Origin: Platanthera guangdongensis
Taxonomy: Eukaryota > Streptophyta > Magnoliopsida > Asparagales > Orchidaceae
Direction: 5' to 3'
DNA: 64,000 bases
Assembly (NCBI GenBank): GCA_039583875.1
Contig: CM077149.1
Span: 22,209,194-22,273,193, forward strand
Both the position numbers and the translations under genes were made by a program. Below, piece by piece: positions 44,249 through 54,993 of this stretch. Position 1 is the stretch's first letter, and every line of letters begins with the position of its first letter. The notes below the pieces were generated by a model. It was not told where the DNA came from. It worked only from the letters and a program-made list of their open reading frames with translations, and did not search any database.

Positions 44249-47200
44249 TTATTTAAGACTTCCTCCATCTAACATTCCTAACTGATTTAGGAAGAATGTG
44301 TGTTTATTTTCATCCAAGAGCTTGGTGAAAATATCTCCCCTTTGTAAATCAGTTGGGATATATTGTAGTTCAATTTTATTCTTTTTAACATTATCCCTTA
44401 AGAAATAATGCTTAATCTCTATGTGTTTTGTCCTACTATGGAGGACTGGATTTTGAGCTATAGAAATAGCACTGGTGTTATCACAAAAGATTTTAGACTT
44501 CTCTAAGTTGTAGCCATAGTCTAGGAGTTGGTTTTGAATCCACAAGATTTGTGAACAACAACTGCCTGCAGCCATATATTTAGCTTCAGCAGTTGAAGTT
44601 GACACAGAAGTTTGTTTCTTACAAAACCAAGAGACAAGTCTGTCACCAAGGAACTGACAAGTTCCACTGGTGCGTTTCCTGTCAATTCTGCATCCAGCAT
44701 AATCAGCATCAGAAAATCCAGTTAAATCAAATGCCGAGTCTTTTGGATACCAGAGACCTAGATTTGGACAACTTTTAACATACCTGAGAATCCTCTTTAC
44801 TAGTGTTAGGTGTGACTCTCTAGGGCTTACTTGGAACCTAGCACATATACATGTAGCAAACATTATATCTGGTCTACTAGCTGTAAGGTACAGTAAAGAG
44901 CCAATCATTGCTCTATATGTTGTCTGATCAACAGGTTTCCCATGTTCATCAGCATCCAATACAACATTAGTAGGCATAGGTGTTTTCATACAAGATGCTT
45001 CAGACATGCCAAATTTCTTAACCAATTCATTTGCATATTTGGTTTGAGAAATAAAGATGCCTTCAGCATGTTGCTTGACTTGCAATCCTAGGAAGAAGGA
45101 TAGCTCACCCATGCTACTCATTTCAAATTTAGAATGCATTAGGTTGGAGAACCTTCTGCACAATTTTGAGTCAGTAGAGCCAAAAATAATATCATCTACA
45201 TAAATCTGCACTAGTAGAGTATGAGACTTATGAGTTCTAATGAAAAGAGTTTGGTCTACTCTACCCCTTATAAATCCATTTTCCAAAAGAAAGCATGCTA
45301 GGGTCTCATACCATGCTCTAGGAGCTTGCTTGAGACCATATAATGCTTTGTTCAATCTAAAAACATAATCAGGATAAGTTGGAGAGATAAAACATGGAGG
45401 TTGTCTGACATATACTTCCTTTTTGATGTCTCCATTTAGAAATGCACTTTTGACATCCATCTGATATACCTTGAAGCCTTTATATGCTGCATAAGCTAAA
45501 AAGATTCTGATGACTTCCAATCTTGCAACTGGTGCAAAAGTCTGGTCGTAGTCTATTCCTTCTTCTTGAGAATATCCCTGAGAAACTAGCCTTGTCTTGT
45601 TCCTTACAATTACTCCTTGATCATCCAGTTTGTTTCTGAATACCCACTTTGTTCCAACAATGGAGTGATCCTTAGGCTTTGGCACTAGTTCCCATACTTT
45701 GTTCCTTTCAAATTGATGCAACTCCTCTTGCATTGCAATGATCCAGTATGGATCTTGCTCTGCATCTTGAATGGACTGAGGTTCAATTTGAGATAGGAAG
45801 CAGGTGTGCAACAGGTTTTGGTTGACCTGATTTCTGGTTTGCACACCAGCTGAGATGTCTCCAATTATTTGGGAAATTGGATGGTCTCTTGATGTTACTA
45901 AATCAACAGGGGGTGTTGATTGTTCACCAACATGTGTTGTTGTTTCCTCTTGTGGTACAACAACTGGCTCTTCAAGTTGTTCTTAAATATGTTGAGCACT
46001 TTCTTCATCTTCACTGCTTTCATCCCTTTGGGGAACCTGTAACTTGTTCAAGTCTTCAACAAGAGAATGTTCCTGCAAAGGTTCTATGGTAGAAGGGATC
46101 TTCTCCTTGAAAGACATGTTAGATTCATCAAATGATATATGAACAGATTCCTCAATTTTTAGAGATGATTTATTATAAACCCTATAAGCCTTGCTGATCA
46201 TGGAGTATCCCAGAAACACTCCTTCATCAGCTTTAGCTTGAAGTTTTGCTAAGTATTTTTTGTCATTATTATGTATGTAGCAAATACAACCAAAGACTCT
46301 AAAATAATCAACTTTAGGTTTCTTCCCTTTGAGTAATTCATAGAGAGTCTTTCCCTTTAGTTTATGTATCAAACTTCTATTCAGCACATAGTTGGAGGTG
46401 TTCACTGCCTCTGCCCAAAAGGATAGAGGAAGGTGAGCATCTGACAACAATGTAGTGGTAGATTCAATAAGGGTTCTATTTTTCCTTTCAGCTATCCCAT
46501 TTTGTTGAGGAGTTCTAGGAGCTGAGAAAGTATGCCTGATCCCTTCACTCTGACAGAACTCTTGCATAAAAAGAGAATCAAACTCTGTCACATGATCACT
46601 TCTGATCAGGGCAATGTGAGTATTGAACTCAATCTGTATACATTTGAGAAACTCTGTCAGACACTTAAAGTTATCAGACTTCTTCCTTACAAAGAACACC
46701 CAAGTGAATCTAGAGAAGTCATCTACAACTACTAAAGTGTAAGATTTCCCTCCTAGGCTTTGTACTGTGATGGGTTCAAAAAGATCCATGTGTAACAGAT
46801 ACAATATCCTAGGTGAATCACTCTTATTAAGTGACTTAAAGCTGTTTTTAGTTTGCTTGCCTAATTGACAAGCCCTGCAGAGTCCTTTCTTCTTGTAGGG
46901 GCCAGAAGGTAGTCCTCTAACAAGGTTGTCCTTGGATAGCCTAGCAATAGTTCTAAGGTTTAGGTGTCCTAGTCTCTTATGCCATAAAATATTTGGTCTA
47001 CAAATAGAATTAAACAGGCAAATATCTACATCAGTTGAAAGAAAATCTACAAGATAGATGTTAACTTTCCTTTTACCTGTCAACACAGTTGTGTTGTCCT
47101 CTGACTTGATTTTGCATAAAGCTTTGCTGAAGGTCACCTGGTAGCCTTCATCACACAGCTGACTGATGCTTATTAAGTTGTTCTTCAGTCCTTCCACATA

Positions 47201-47397
47201 AGCTACCTTCTTGAATGTTACTGATCCAATCTGGACTGCACCATATCCTTTAGTCTGTCCAAAGTTTGAATCACCAAAGATAACTTTGGGTCCAAGCTTG
47301 GCTCTAAAGGAAGTGAGGTTTCCTTGTTCCCAGTCATGTGCTTAGAGCACCCACTATCCAAGTACCATTGCTGGTTAGATGTTGGATAGGTCTTCAC
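44249..47397 (-). pseudogene. pol with frameshift and stop, element C
   Basis: The protease DSG is intact ([13 protein letters not shown]) but a frameshift follows at GNK (about 47330). The frame resumes by 47197 ([18 protein letters not shown]) and runs to a TAA at 45983-45985, then on in the same frame to 44249. Integrase zinc region, catalytic Asp residues and Glu (NGIAERKNR), [11 protein letters not shown] and RNase H motifs are readable. Two family-invariant glycines are changed (DLFEPIT for DLFGPIT, SDHVTEF for SDHGTEF). Not expected to be active. Confidence 0.92.
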
Positions 47398-47413
47398 CTG
47401 CACATAAGATAAT

Positions 47414-49432
47414 TCATTTGTTTTTGACCCAGTTTACCTTGGGCCTAGGTTGATAACCTTTAAATTCTGAAATAAAAGACATCGCAGGTTGACTCTTATA
47501 ACCTTCAGGATGATATCTCCTTGGAGGTATAATCCATTCAGTATAAGGGTTAAAGATGTGGGATGAAGGACCCTTAGGATTGGATTTTGATTTGCCCTTG
47601 AAAACATTTCCAGAGCCCTGACCTTTGTTCGACGATCTTGGAGCTGCGTTCGACGATCTTGGATTAGATCGTCGAGCTCCGTTCGACGGTCGACTATAGC
47701 AGAGTTCAGGAACTTGAGATCGTCGACCTGAGTTCGACGATTTTGCCTGAGACCGTCGATCTGCGTTCGGCGATCGTCGTTCTCCATTCGACGATTTCTG
47801 CTGGGACTTGGTTTTCTTGGGCAGATCAGAATTTTTCCTAGCTACCTCTACAACTCCCTTTCCTTTGTCAGAAATGAACTTGATTGGAGTGGTTAGAACT
47901 ATGGGTTGGCTGGATGAAGCACCCAAGCCCAGTGTACTATTAAATCTGGAGTTCACTGTGCTTGTGATGTCCATCAGCTTGATGCTTCTCCCATTAAGGG
48001 ATTCTTCAAGCCTCTTGGCCTCAGATAGCTCACTTTTCAGTGAATCTATCTGCTCCCTACAGCACTCCAACTCCTGAGAGAGTTTGAGGTTTTCTGATTT
48101 TAAAGTATTATGTTCAGATAAAAGATTTCTGAGAGAGATAATTTCTTTCTCAGATTTTAGCAGGTCTAAACACAATGCTTTAAATTCAGATTTAAAGTCC
48201 TCTGAATTAAAATCAAAAGAACTAATTACCTGATCTTCTTTAGGTTGAGTCTCTGAGTCTGACTCTGACTCCTCTTCTTCTGAATTATATTGTGAGGCAT
48301 TGATTGCCATCATGCAGAACTCTTTCTCTTCTGCATCATCCTCATCATCACTGGAGCTGGATGAGACTTCTGACTCCTCTTCAGTCTCACTCCAGGATTC
48401 AGCAACAAACCCCTTTCTTGTATGTTTGTTTTTGCTTGATGAGGGTTTGCCATTGCCATTCCTCTTGGAGTCTTTCTCCTTTCTTCTTTCTTTCTTGTCC
48501 CTTCTGTCCTTGTTTTTGTTTTCTGGACAGTCAGGAACTATGTGCCCTGGTTTCCTGCAACCAAAGCAAACAATTTCTTTATTAGTAATTGACTTGTCAT
48601 ACCTTGGCTTATTATGCTCCTTGTATGATCTCCTTCTGAAGTCCTTTCTGACCATCTTGTAAAATCTTTTGGCCAACAGACTGAGCAGTTCATCATTGCC
48701 TGTGACTTTGTCTTCAGGCTGATCTTCAGTAGCCTTGAAGGCTATGGTCTTCTCTTTTCTTGTGGCTGGTGAGGCAGCCTTCTGTTCTTCTTCTCTATTC
48801 TTGATGAGTAGCTCATAAGATTTGAGCTTACCCAATAGAGCTTCTGTGGTGATCTCATTCAAACTTCTGGCATCCTTGATTGGCCAGATTCTTGAATCCC
48901 AAGTGCTAGGGAAGCACATTAGAATTTTGTCATTGAGTTCAGTTAGTGAGATCTCTTTATCCAATGTCCTGAGTTCACTAACAATTAGACTGAGCCTGTT
49001 GTACATATCTCCCATTGACTCAGTTTCTCCCTTCTTGAAGTTCTCATATTGAGATATGAGGTGGGATCTCCTATCCTTTCTCTCATCAGCTGAGCCTGAG
49101 ACTATTTCAGAGAGTTTGTCCCAAATTTCCTTTGCTAAATTGCATTCAGCCACCTTTTGAAATATGTCATCAGACATTGTCTGGGCTAAGATGTTCATAG
49201 CCTTGGCATCAGCTACCTTCCATTTCTTGATGTCAGCATCTGTTCCTAATGGAGGTGGAACAACATTTGTACTTGAGTTCTCTGGAGGTCTTGGACACAC
49301 TGTCAAAACAGAGTTAAAAATATCCTCGTCAATAGAATTCATGTATAGTCTGATCCTTGCTTTCCAAAGTGCAAACTTGGATAGATTGCACACTGGAGGT
49401 CTGGTGCTAGCATAATCTTTATTTTGGGCCAT
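47414..49432 (-). CDS. gag, full-length open frame, element C
   Basis: The ATG at 49432 (MAQNKDYASTRPPV) opens about 672 codons without a stop, the only complete Gag in the window. UBN2-type domain ~1-230, an intact CCHC knuckle (CFGCRKPGHIVPDC), a Lys/Arg-rich patch, an acidic Ser/Glu region, a coiled coil and a palindrome-encoded SSN-x-x-RRS region (47625-47800). An in-frame ATG five codons upstream is disfavoured because B starts at MAQ. Ends in TGA (47414-47416), with pol in the +1 frame behind an acceptor-like TGTGCAG|GTG. Confidence 0.92.
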   Translation of the reverse strand: MAQNKDYASTRPPVCNLSKFALWKARIRLYMNSIDEDIFNSVLTVCPRPPENSSTNVVPPPLGTDADIKKWKVADAKAMNILAQTMSDDIFQKVAECNLAKEIWDKLSEIVSGSADERKDRRSHLISQYENFKKGETESMGDMYNRLSLIVSELRTLDKEISLTELNDKILMCFPSTWDSRIWPIKDARSLNEITTEALLGKLKSYELLIKNREEEQKAASPATRKEKTIAFKATEDQPEDKVTGNDELLSLLAKRFYKMVRKDFRRRSYKEHNKPRYDKSITNKEIVCFGCRKPGHIVPDCPENKNKDRRDKKERRKEKDSKRNGNGKPSSSKNKHTRKGFVAESWSETEEESEVSSSSSDDEDDAEEKEFCMMAINASQYNSEEEESESDSETQPKEDQVISSFDFNSEDFKSEFKALCLDLLKSEKEIISLRNLLSEHNTLKSENLKLSQELECCREQIDSLKSELSEAKRLEESLNGRSIKLMDITSTVNSRFNSTLGLGASSSQPIVLTTPIKFISDKGKGVVEVARKNSDLPKKTKSQQKSSNGERRSPNADRRSQAKSSNSGRRSQVPELCYSRPSNGARRSNPRSSNAAPRSSNKGQGSGNVFKGKSKSNPKGPSSHIFNPYTEWIIPPRRYHPEGYKSQPAMSFISEFKGYQPRPKVNWVKNK
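47625..47800 (-). repeat. Coding palindrome array in gag of element C
   Basis: In-phase TCGTCGAAC...TCGACGAT-type units, about seven, several with point changes that break one arm. Same region as in A and B. Confidence 0.8.
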
Positions 49433-49550
49433 GATTTGTGAAAGCAAAACCTAATAATAAACTTCAAAAGAAAACAGATCTAACTAGGGATCGTTGGGTT
49501 CAGGTGTTAGCTTGTGCAACCACCAAGGTGTGGTATGTTTAACCAACCTC

Positions 49551-49562
49551 GCTTTGATACCA
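49551..49562 (-). other. Primer binding site, element C
   Basis: On the minus strand TGGTATCAAAGC, one mismatch from the initiator-Met site TGGTATCAGAGC used by B, two bases after the LTR end. Confidence 0.88.
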
Positions 49563-49564
49563 AT

Positions 49565-51108
49565 TGAAAGTGCAGCTAGATCTGATATACTCTAGAGGGG
49601 GGTGAATAGAGTATATGGTGCTTGAAAACTTTTTACAACAATTGTTGTAATGTGAGTGAGCAGGGAAGCAGTTAATAAATCTAATCACAGGACTAAACTA
49701 ATCATAAGCTAAACACAGAACAATCACAGCCAGAAACAAAAATAAAGACAAGCAAAACCAGATGACACAAGGAAATATAGTGGTTCCCCTAAACTTGGGT
49801 ACATCCACTCTTCTACCACCCTAGGTAGGAATCCACTGCAGGATGAGTTGATCAGGTGTCCTGGGCACCAATGAGCTTTTGATAAGGTGCTCAAAAACCA
49901 AATCAGATTTTTTGATCAGGTGTCTTGCCACCAATGAGCTTTTGACAAGGTGCTCAAAAACCAAACTCAAACTTTTGAAGGGAGTTTGAGAAACCCTTTA
50001 CAGAGATGGGGGTGAGAGAGTGATGAAAGTCTTCTCTTTCTCAAACAGCTGAGAATACTATGTGGATTGATGGTGTCAAAGCTCCCCCTGAGTCCTTGAG
50101 ATCTTCAGGAAAAGAAGCTTTGCTGTAGGGTGATAGACCTTCAAAAGTTGAACTCCAGCAATAGATGATTTCAGCAACAGCTGAAATGTTAGGTGTCTGG
50201 AGTCTTGAAATATGTTGGCCTGGAACACTTGAGACAAGAGAGATCTGAAGTTTTTTTCAGAAAATTTGATCTCCTTGGATGTGTGTTCTTGAGAATTTTT
50301 TGAGACAGAGAATATTCTGTTCTTGTTCTGAAGAATACTGATGTCTGTGTTTTTTGTCTGTCTGTGTATCTGTGTATGTGTGAGATTCAAAAAAAATTCC
50401 TTTCTTTTTATTCTCTGGTACTGAATAGAAAAACATCCTCTGTCAAGAATAGCCGTTGGCCTGCATTAATTGCATCCTTAATTGCAAAATGTCTTCTGGA
50501 GGAAAGTCCATAGAAATATTCCTTGAAAATCCCTTGAAACTTGGTCCAGAAATAAAAGAAAACGGTTAGAAAATCTTATGAATTAATTGCAGAATAACTC
50601 CTTAACTGATTTGAATTTGAATCTTGAAACAATCTTGAAGTTATCTGAAAACGTCGAACCGAGCTCTACTATCGTTGAACTGAGCTCAGCGATATGGATT
50701 TATACAGCAGCAAAATATCATCGATCTGAGCTCAAAGATCGTCGAACTGAGCTCAGAGATAGAGATCCAAAGCTGAGTCAAGATCGTCGAACTGAGCTCA
50801 CCGATCGTCGAATGGAGTTCGACGATATGAGGAAGTTGAGCTCAGCGATCGTCGGATGGAGTTCGACGATCTGTCGAAGTTGAGCTAGACGATCGTCGAT
50901 CGGAGTTCGACGAATCGTCGTGCTGAGCTCGACGATATGACTTAGTCTCAAACTGAAAAAGTCTTGGTCTTGAGGGCAGCTTCCAAACTTAGACTTCTAA
51001 CCCTTAGACTCAATTCTAATTGACCTTTTGAGCTATACAGGAGGTCAAACATTGGTTTCCTAGAGACATAGTGATCCTGACCCAAATTAGTAATAGGGTG
51101 TTCCAACA
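49565..51108 (-). repeat. 5' LTR of element C
   Basis: Matches 38893-40435 over the full length; palindromes at 50650-50937. The left edge TGAAAGTG follows the primer site and the right edge ...TTCCAACA borders the GCATC duplication. Confidence 0.95.
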
Positions 51109-52225
51109 GCATCCATTGGTGATGTGACCTGGTCCCTGGTGTTGAGTGCCGCAAACTGGCGCAGCTTCTGCCGGACGCAGTTTCTCTTGTGCTCGAGGTA
51201 CCCACCGTTCTCTAGCTTCCTCTTCTGGACCTTACCCGGACTTGGACTTTCCAGTGAGGACTTTCTGATCGTGGTGAACCTTTTGATAAAGAGGGCTGCG
51301 AGTTCAATATAGTTGCTTATCCTTCCATCCTGTAGAGACGAACCCAGGCTTGAGCTTCCCCTTTCAATGTTGTTGGAAACTTAAGGACCATGAATTGATC
51401 TGAAGCATTACGAGCGTGCATGATAGCTTCAAAATACTCCACATGTGCCAGCGGGTTGCCGGTTTCGTTGAAATTGTGTATTTCAATGTCGTCTTCCGGG
51501 TCTGGTCCTGTCCAAGAGTCAAGTGAGCTGTAGTTAGGCAGATGTTTACTCGATCCCAGCTTCGTGACCGAGGCATCAAGTTTCATATTGCTTCCAGGAT
51601 TCTCTTCATAATGAGGACCGGCGAGGTGGTGATCCTACATCTCGTGGAATGGTGTCACAGGTGCAGGGGAGCTATTCGTGCTTGAAAACTCCTTCTCAAT
51701 GTCGTACTCCTTATGCGGGCAATGTCTGGGTGAGGTGGAGAGTTCTCCTAGCGATTGTAAGTCGGCCTGCTTGAAAGGTTGAGGAATTCTTAGCTGGTGG
51801 GATGTCGTATCATTCTGAACCGCGCGCATCATGCCTGTGCGGGCGATACTCAAAGGGGTATATTCTTGAGGTGGATATTGCCCCCCAGTCCCCTGAGGGT
51901 CACGACGACGGTTGTCTCCACGGGGCCCATCTTGACGCCGCTTCCCCTGCCTTATGAGGGCTTGTTCTTCTCTTTGTGGAACTTCTTGGGTCGGGCCATG
52001 CTTTGGCTGCGGTAGGGGAATGACTGGTGCTGGTAAACTTCTGAGTAGAGTGAGCATTTCAGTCTGATGGTCCTTTATCTGGAGGATGCACCTCTCGAGG
52101 GCGTTAACAGCTGCATATTCAACTTCTGCCTCTATCGACACATCCACTGGCGAGTGGGTGCGTGCCGGTTCAGTGAGTCCTCCGAGGACGAATCCTTCAG
52201 CAGTGCGGGCGCATCTTTTTGTCAT
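51109..52225 (-). pseudogene. gag of gypsy element G1, interrupted
   Basis: Minus strand from the ATG at 52225 (MTKRCARTAEG). EYAAVNALERCILQIKDHQTEML looks like a coiled coil; a Pro/Gln/Arg-rich stretch follows. A TAG at 51635-51637 stops the frame, but the same frame resumes with NMKLDASVTKLGSSKH and the retrotransposon-gag core (GNPLAHVEYFEAIMHARNASDQFM, TTLKGEAQAWV). A frameshift near 51330 and a ~100-bp deletion relative to the copy at 55890-55990 follow. It ends at the insertion site of element C, in the zinc-finger region. The plus-strand copy (54994-56367) has the same TAG at the same place. Confidence 0.85.
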
Positions 52226-52295
52226 TTGGAGCAGGACTTGGAAGTGGCTGAGCTGGTGATCTAATTCTTTTGAAGGATGATGGGAATATTTCCCA

Positions 52296-52307
52296 CAGAC
52301 GGCACCA
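52296..52307 (-). other. Primer binding site of G1
   Basis: On the minus strand TGGTGCCGTCTG, three bases after the LTR end GCAACA; similar to the TGGCGCC-type sites of Tat/Athila gypsy elements. The tRNA is not assigned with certainty. Confidence 0.7.
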
Positions 52308-52310
52308 AAC

Positions 52311-53604
52311 TGTTGCGGGCTAACTCGATGCCCTGGTCGGACCGGATTCAATTGAACCGCCTTATCTTGCGGGGAGGTCGAGCGCGCACACAGTCATAGA
52401 AAAGGAAAGATCGACTCATGTTGTGATGGCGTGGAAAGCCCCTTAACTGGGCAAAAAACCACGTGACCGGATCTGTGCCGGTCAAAATCCACTAGCTGCT
52501 TGCGATTACAGTGCGTTTGGAGAATCGGGGCGACAGACCGCTCCCGTTACAACTTGAGGTGAGAGAAGAGGACTATAGCTCCCCGCAGGCAACAGGCTAC
52601 GTCGCGGGAGCGCTTTGGGTATGAGAATTTGAGTGGTGGCACTGGTGCTCTGTAGGTTGGAGTGCGGGTCCGCCATGCGCCTACTTGCAAGGATCGTCCT
52701 CTTCCTTCTGCTCGCTCGGGGACTTAGGCGTTTTTCGGCTGGTGGTGCACTGGTGGCTCGTGGTGGCTTGCGGTGGCTGGAGGATGATCTGAGGGAGGAG
52801 TCCGGTAGAGCTCTGACCTGAGGAAGAAGATGACCCAGAGCTAAAAGATGAAGAATGAGGAGGCCCTGGGGCTCCTTTTATAGCCACCAGGGGAGGAATA
52901 TGGCGGGCCCCACCACCAAGGTAGTGGGCTAGTCGGTGGTTACCCACCAGATCGGACAGTGAGGAAAGCCCACCACGATCGGGCGGCGGGTAAGCCGCCG
53001 ATGGCGATGGGGCGGCCATGCACCGGCGGCGGCCGGCCAAGGGGCGGCCTGGCCCGCAGCCAGGCCGGCGGCGGCCTGTACAGCGACCACAGCCAGGCCG
53101 ACGACGGCCTGGCCGGAGCCCGTGGCCCGGCCAGCGGCGGCCAGGCCGGCGCCTGCGGCCAGGCCGACAGGCGCGACTTGGCCGGCTGCGGCCCGGCCAG
53201 CGGCGGGCTGACCAGTGGGAATGGCCTAGCCGACCGAGGGCGGGCCGGCGGCGGGCTGGCCGGCCGCGGCCAGGCTGGCGGTACCATGGCCGCGGCCTCG
53301 CCTACTGTAACCCACGTTGCAGCCGCGGTGGTGGCCTAGCCACCGGCGGGCCGTGGCCTGTCCGGCAGCTGCTGCTCGGCCAATAACTACCACTCTGTCG
53401 GCGAAGGCCAGCCAGCGGCGGTGGTGGCCAGCCCGTGTTTACCTCCCAATGGGGGTGGTTTTAGTGGAGAGAGAGGTAGTGGGCCCCACCCTCATGCTCT
53501 CCTTATCATCAGAGGTGGGTTGACTAGTCGACCCCATGATCTCCCATTTTGGGAGGGGGGATCATGGGGGGAGCATGCCTTATATATGATGGTGTAACCC
53601 ATCA
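52311..53604 (-). repeat. 5' LTR of gypsy element G1
   Basis: On the minus strand it starts TGATGGGTTACACC and ends GCCCGCAACA next to the primer site. A TATA box CTATAAAAGG lies at 52883-52874 (minus). GC-rich GGCCGG repeats produce long spurious ORFs on both strands. Followed on the right by the ATCTT duplication. Confidence 0.9.
52874..52883 (-). promoter_or_regulatory. TATA box of the G1 LTR
   Basis: CTATAAAAGG on the minus strand; conserved in the other LTR near 28168-28178. Confidence 0.55.
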
Positions 53605-53609
53605 ATCTT

Positions 53610-54135
53610 GTAGGATTCAATTCACCTGCATCTGAGTGGTAGGTGACTAATTAATCACTGAGGTAGGTGCCCTGTTGGGGTACTGAGGTAGCATCCAAGT
53701 GTGGATCTGAGCTATAGGGATTAATTGTCTGAGGTAGGAGAGTTCTGCTCTCTGAGTGTATGGCCTTTGTGCCTAAGGTAGGTGACAAGTTTGTCACTGA
53801 GCTGTAGGTGCCTAGAGTTGCACTGAGCTAGGTACATGGATGGGTACTGAATTGTAGGAGTACTGCAACACTCTGAGAGTAGGGCCTTGTGCCTGAAGTT
53901 GTAGGCCTGAAAAGCCTGAGCTGTAGGCCTTAGAGATAAGGCTGAGGTAGGTGGCTTGCGGGTCACTGAGTGTGGGAGCACTGCAGAGCTCTGAGGTAGG
54001 ATCCCTGAAGGATCTGAGGTCGGGTTGTCCTCCCAGCCTGAGTGTAGGGCTTAACAGCCTGAGGTAGGTGGTCTGTTGACCATTGAGTGCAGGCCCTTAT
54101 GGCTGAGAAGTGAGTCTTGGAGATCCTGCAGGATC
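53610..54135. repeat. Array of ~21 variable-arm hairpins, constant flanks GTAGG...CTGAG
   Basis: Tandem array with a period of about 24 bp. Each unit has near-constant edges (GTAGG at 5', CTGAG at 3') and between them arms that differ from unit to unit yet pair with each other. Examples: GTGACAA/TTGTCAC (53782-53797), GAGAG/CTCTC (53738-53752), GCCTTA-GAGA-TAAGGC (53927-53942), GATCC/GGATC (54000-54014), TGGTC-TGTT-GACCA (54069-54082). Some units are weak. There is no coding potential. It lies in an LTR remnant related to element E, whose LTR has six further hairpins of the same kind. Confidence 0.85.
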
Positions 54136-54680
54136 TATGGTGTTAGCTCATAGGAGCATTTTGAATGAGTTGTGTCTAGTCCAACAAGTTAGTTGGATAG
54201 GTGGGAGGGAAAGTGGATGTACCCAATTGGGTAACCGCTAAAAAATACATCCAGTCCCTGTTTCATTTTCAGATCTGAACCAGACAATATTATTGTTTGT
54301 ATTTTTCAAATAGTTGTATTTCATTTCTGTAGGAGAATTTTTCTCCGAGTGTAGGAGTTTTCCACTCTGAGTTTGTAGGAAGGTGTTTCTTCCGAGTTGT
54401 AGATCCAGTTGATTGGATTAAGATTGTAGGAACTTTGTTCCGAGGGTAGGATTGATTTTCAATCCGAGATAGTGGAGTAGCCGAGTCTAGTTATTGCTAG
54501 ATGGATGAGGGAAAGTGGATGTACCCAAGATCGGGGAACCACTATAAATCTTGTCTCATCTATGATATTTTAGTAGATAGATCTGTGCTGTGTTCTAAGA
54601 TTTTTTATTCTGCAAAAGATGCACAACTCACCTATTCACCCCCCCTCTAGGTGATTTAGGTTGACAACTATTATCTTTCA
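54136..54680 (+). repeat. Terminal part of a Sirevirus-like LTR (E type)
   Basis: 54253-54680 matches the last ~430 bp of LTR E (60286-60714), ending ...TTATCTTTCA. It contains the conserved AGTGG...CCACT block twice (54211-54240 degenerate, 54514-54545), six hairpins of the GTAGG...CCGAG type (54331-54470) and the terminal stem TCACCTA/TAGGTGA. No primer site follows, so it is a solo or 3' LTR. Confidence 0.82.
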
Positions 54681-54993
54681 TCTATTAAGGGGAGCAGGCC
54701 CCCACGGGGTGCCCGAGTCGGGCTCGCAGCTTAGGTTGCGCGAGAGCTGCTCGTGGCTTCTTCATGAGGGGCAGGCCCCCACAGGGTGTGTGAGTCCGGC
54801 TCGCGGCTTAGGTTGCATGACGGCCCCACGGGGTGCCCGAGTCGGGCTCGCATGGGTGCAGGCCCCCACGGGGTGCACCGAGTCGGGCTCGTGGCTTAGG
54901 TTGCGCGAGAGCTGCTCGTGGTTTCTTCATGAGGGGGGCAGGCCCCCATAGGGTGCGTGAGTCCGGCTCGCGGCTTAGGTTGCGTGAGGGCTG
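54681..54993. repeat. ~80-bp tandem repeats (Tat-element spacer), first block
   Basis: Units of the form GGGGCAGGCCCCCACGGGGTG-C-GAGTCGGGCTCGCGGCTTAGG..., about four partial copies. The same unit is repeated at 58310-58728. Open frames across it are repeat artefacts. Confidence 0.8.

Larger units (their letters stand above)
38893..51108 (-). mobile_element. Element C: complete Ty1/copia (Sirevirus-like) retrotransposon, minus strand
   Basis: LTRs 38893-40435 and 49565-51108, primer site, gag, pol, ORF3 and polypurine tract; target duplication GCATC at 38888-38892 and 51109-51113. Length 12216 bp. LTRs differ at roughly thirty positions by eye, so C is older than B. It inserted into the gag zinc-finger region of G1: GATGC on one side and AATCGGCTGAAG on the other rejoin to the uninterrupted sequence seen at 56010-56035. 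Confidence 0.96.
27606..53604 (-). mobile_element. Gypsy element G1 (Tat-like), minus strand, with nested insertions
   Basis: LTR pair 27606-28834 (3' LTR) and 52311-53604 (5' LTR), both minus, with target duplication ATCTT at 27601-27605 and 53605-53609. Primer site next to the 5' LTR, gag, a protease fragment, an extra ORF on the opposite strand between pol and 3' LTR, and a polypurine tract at 28835. That antisense ORF position is known for Tat-lineage elements. RT is missing; integrase and chromodomain pieces come from a chromovirus. Element C (38893-51108) interrupts gag. Confidence 0.82.

Noticed and set aside
38893..51108. Viral env interpretation of ORF3
   Set aside because: Position matches the env-like slot, but I see no signal peptide, membrane span or glycoprotein features.
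27224..54680. Clean solo LTR with target duplication
   Set aside because: The five bases before 27224 (CAAAA) and after 54680 (TCTAT) do not match, so the outer limits of the hairpin-bearing LTR remain uncertain.
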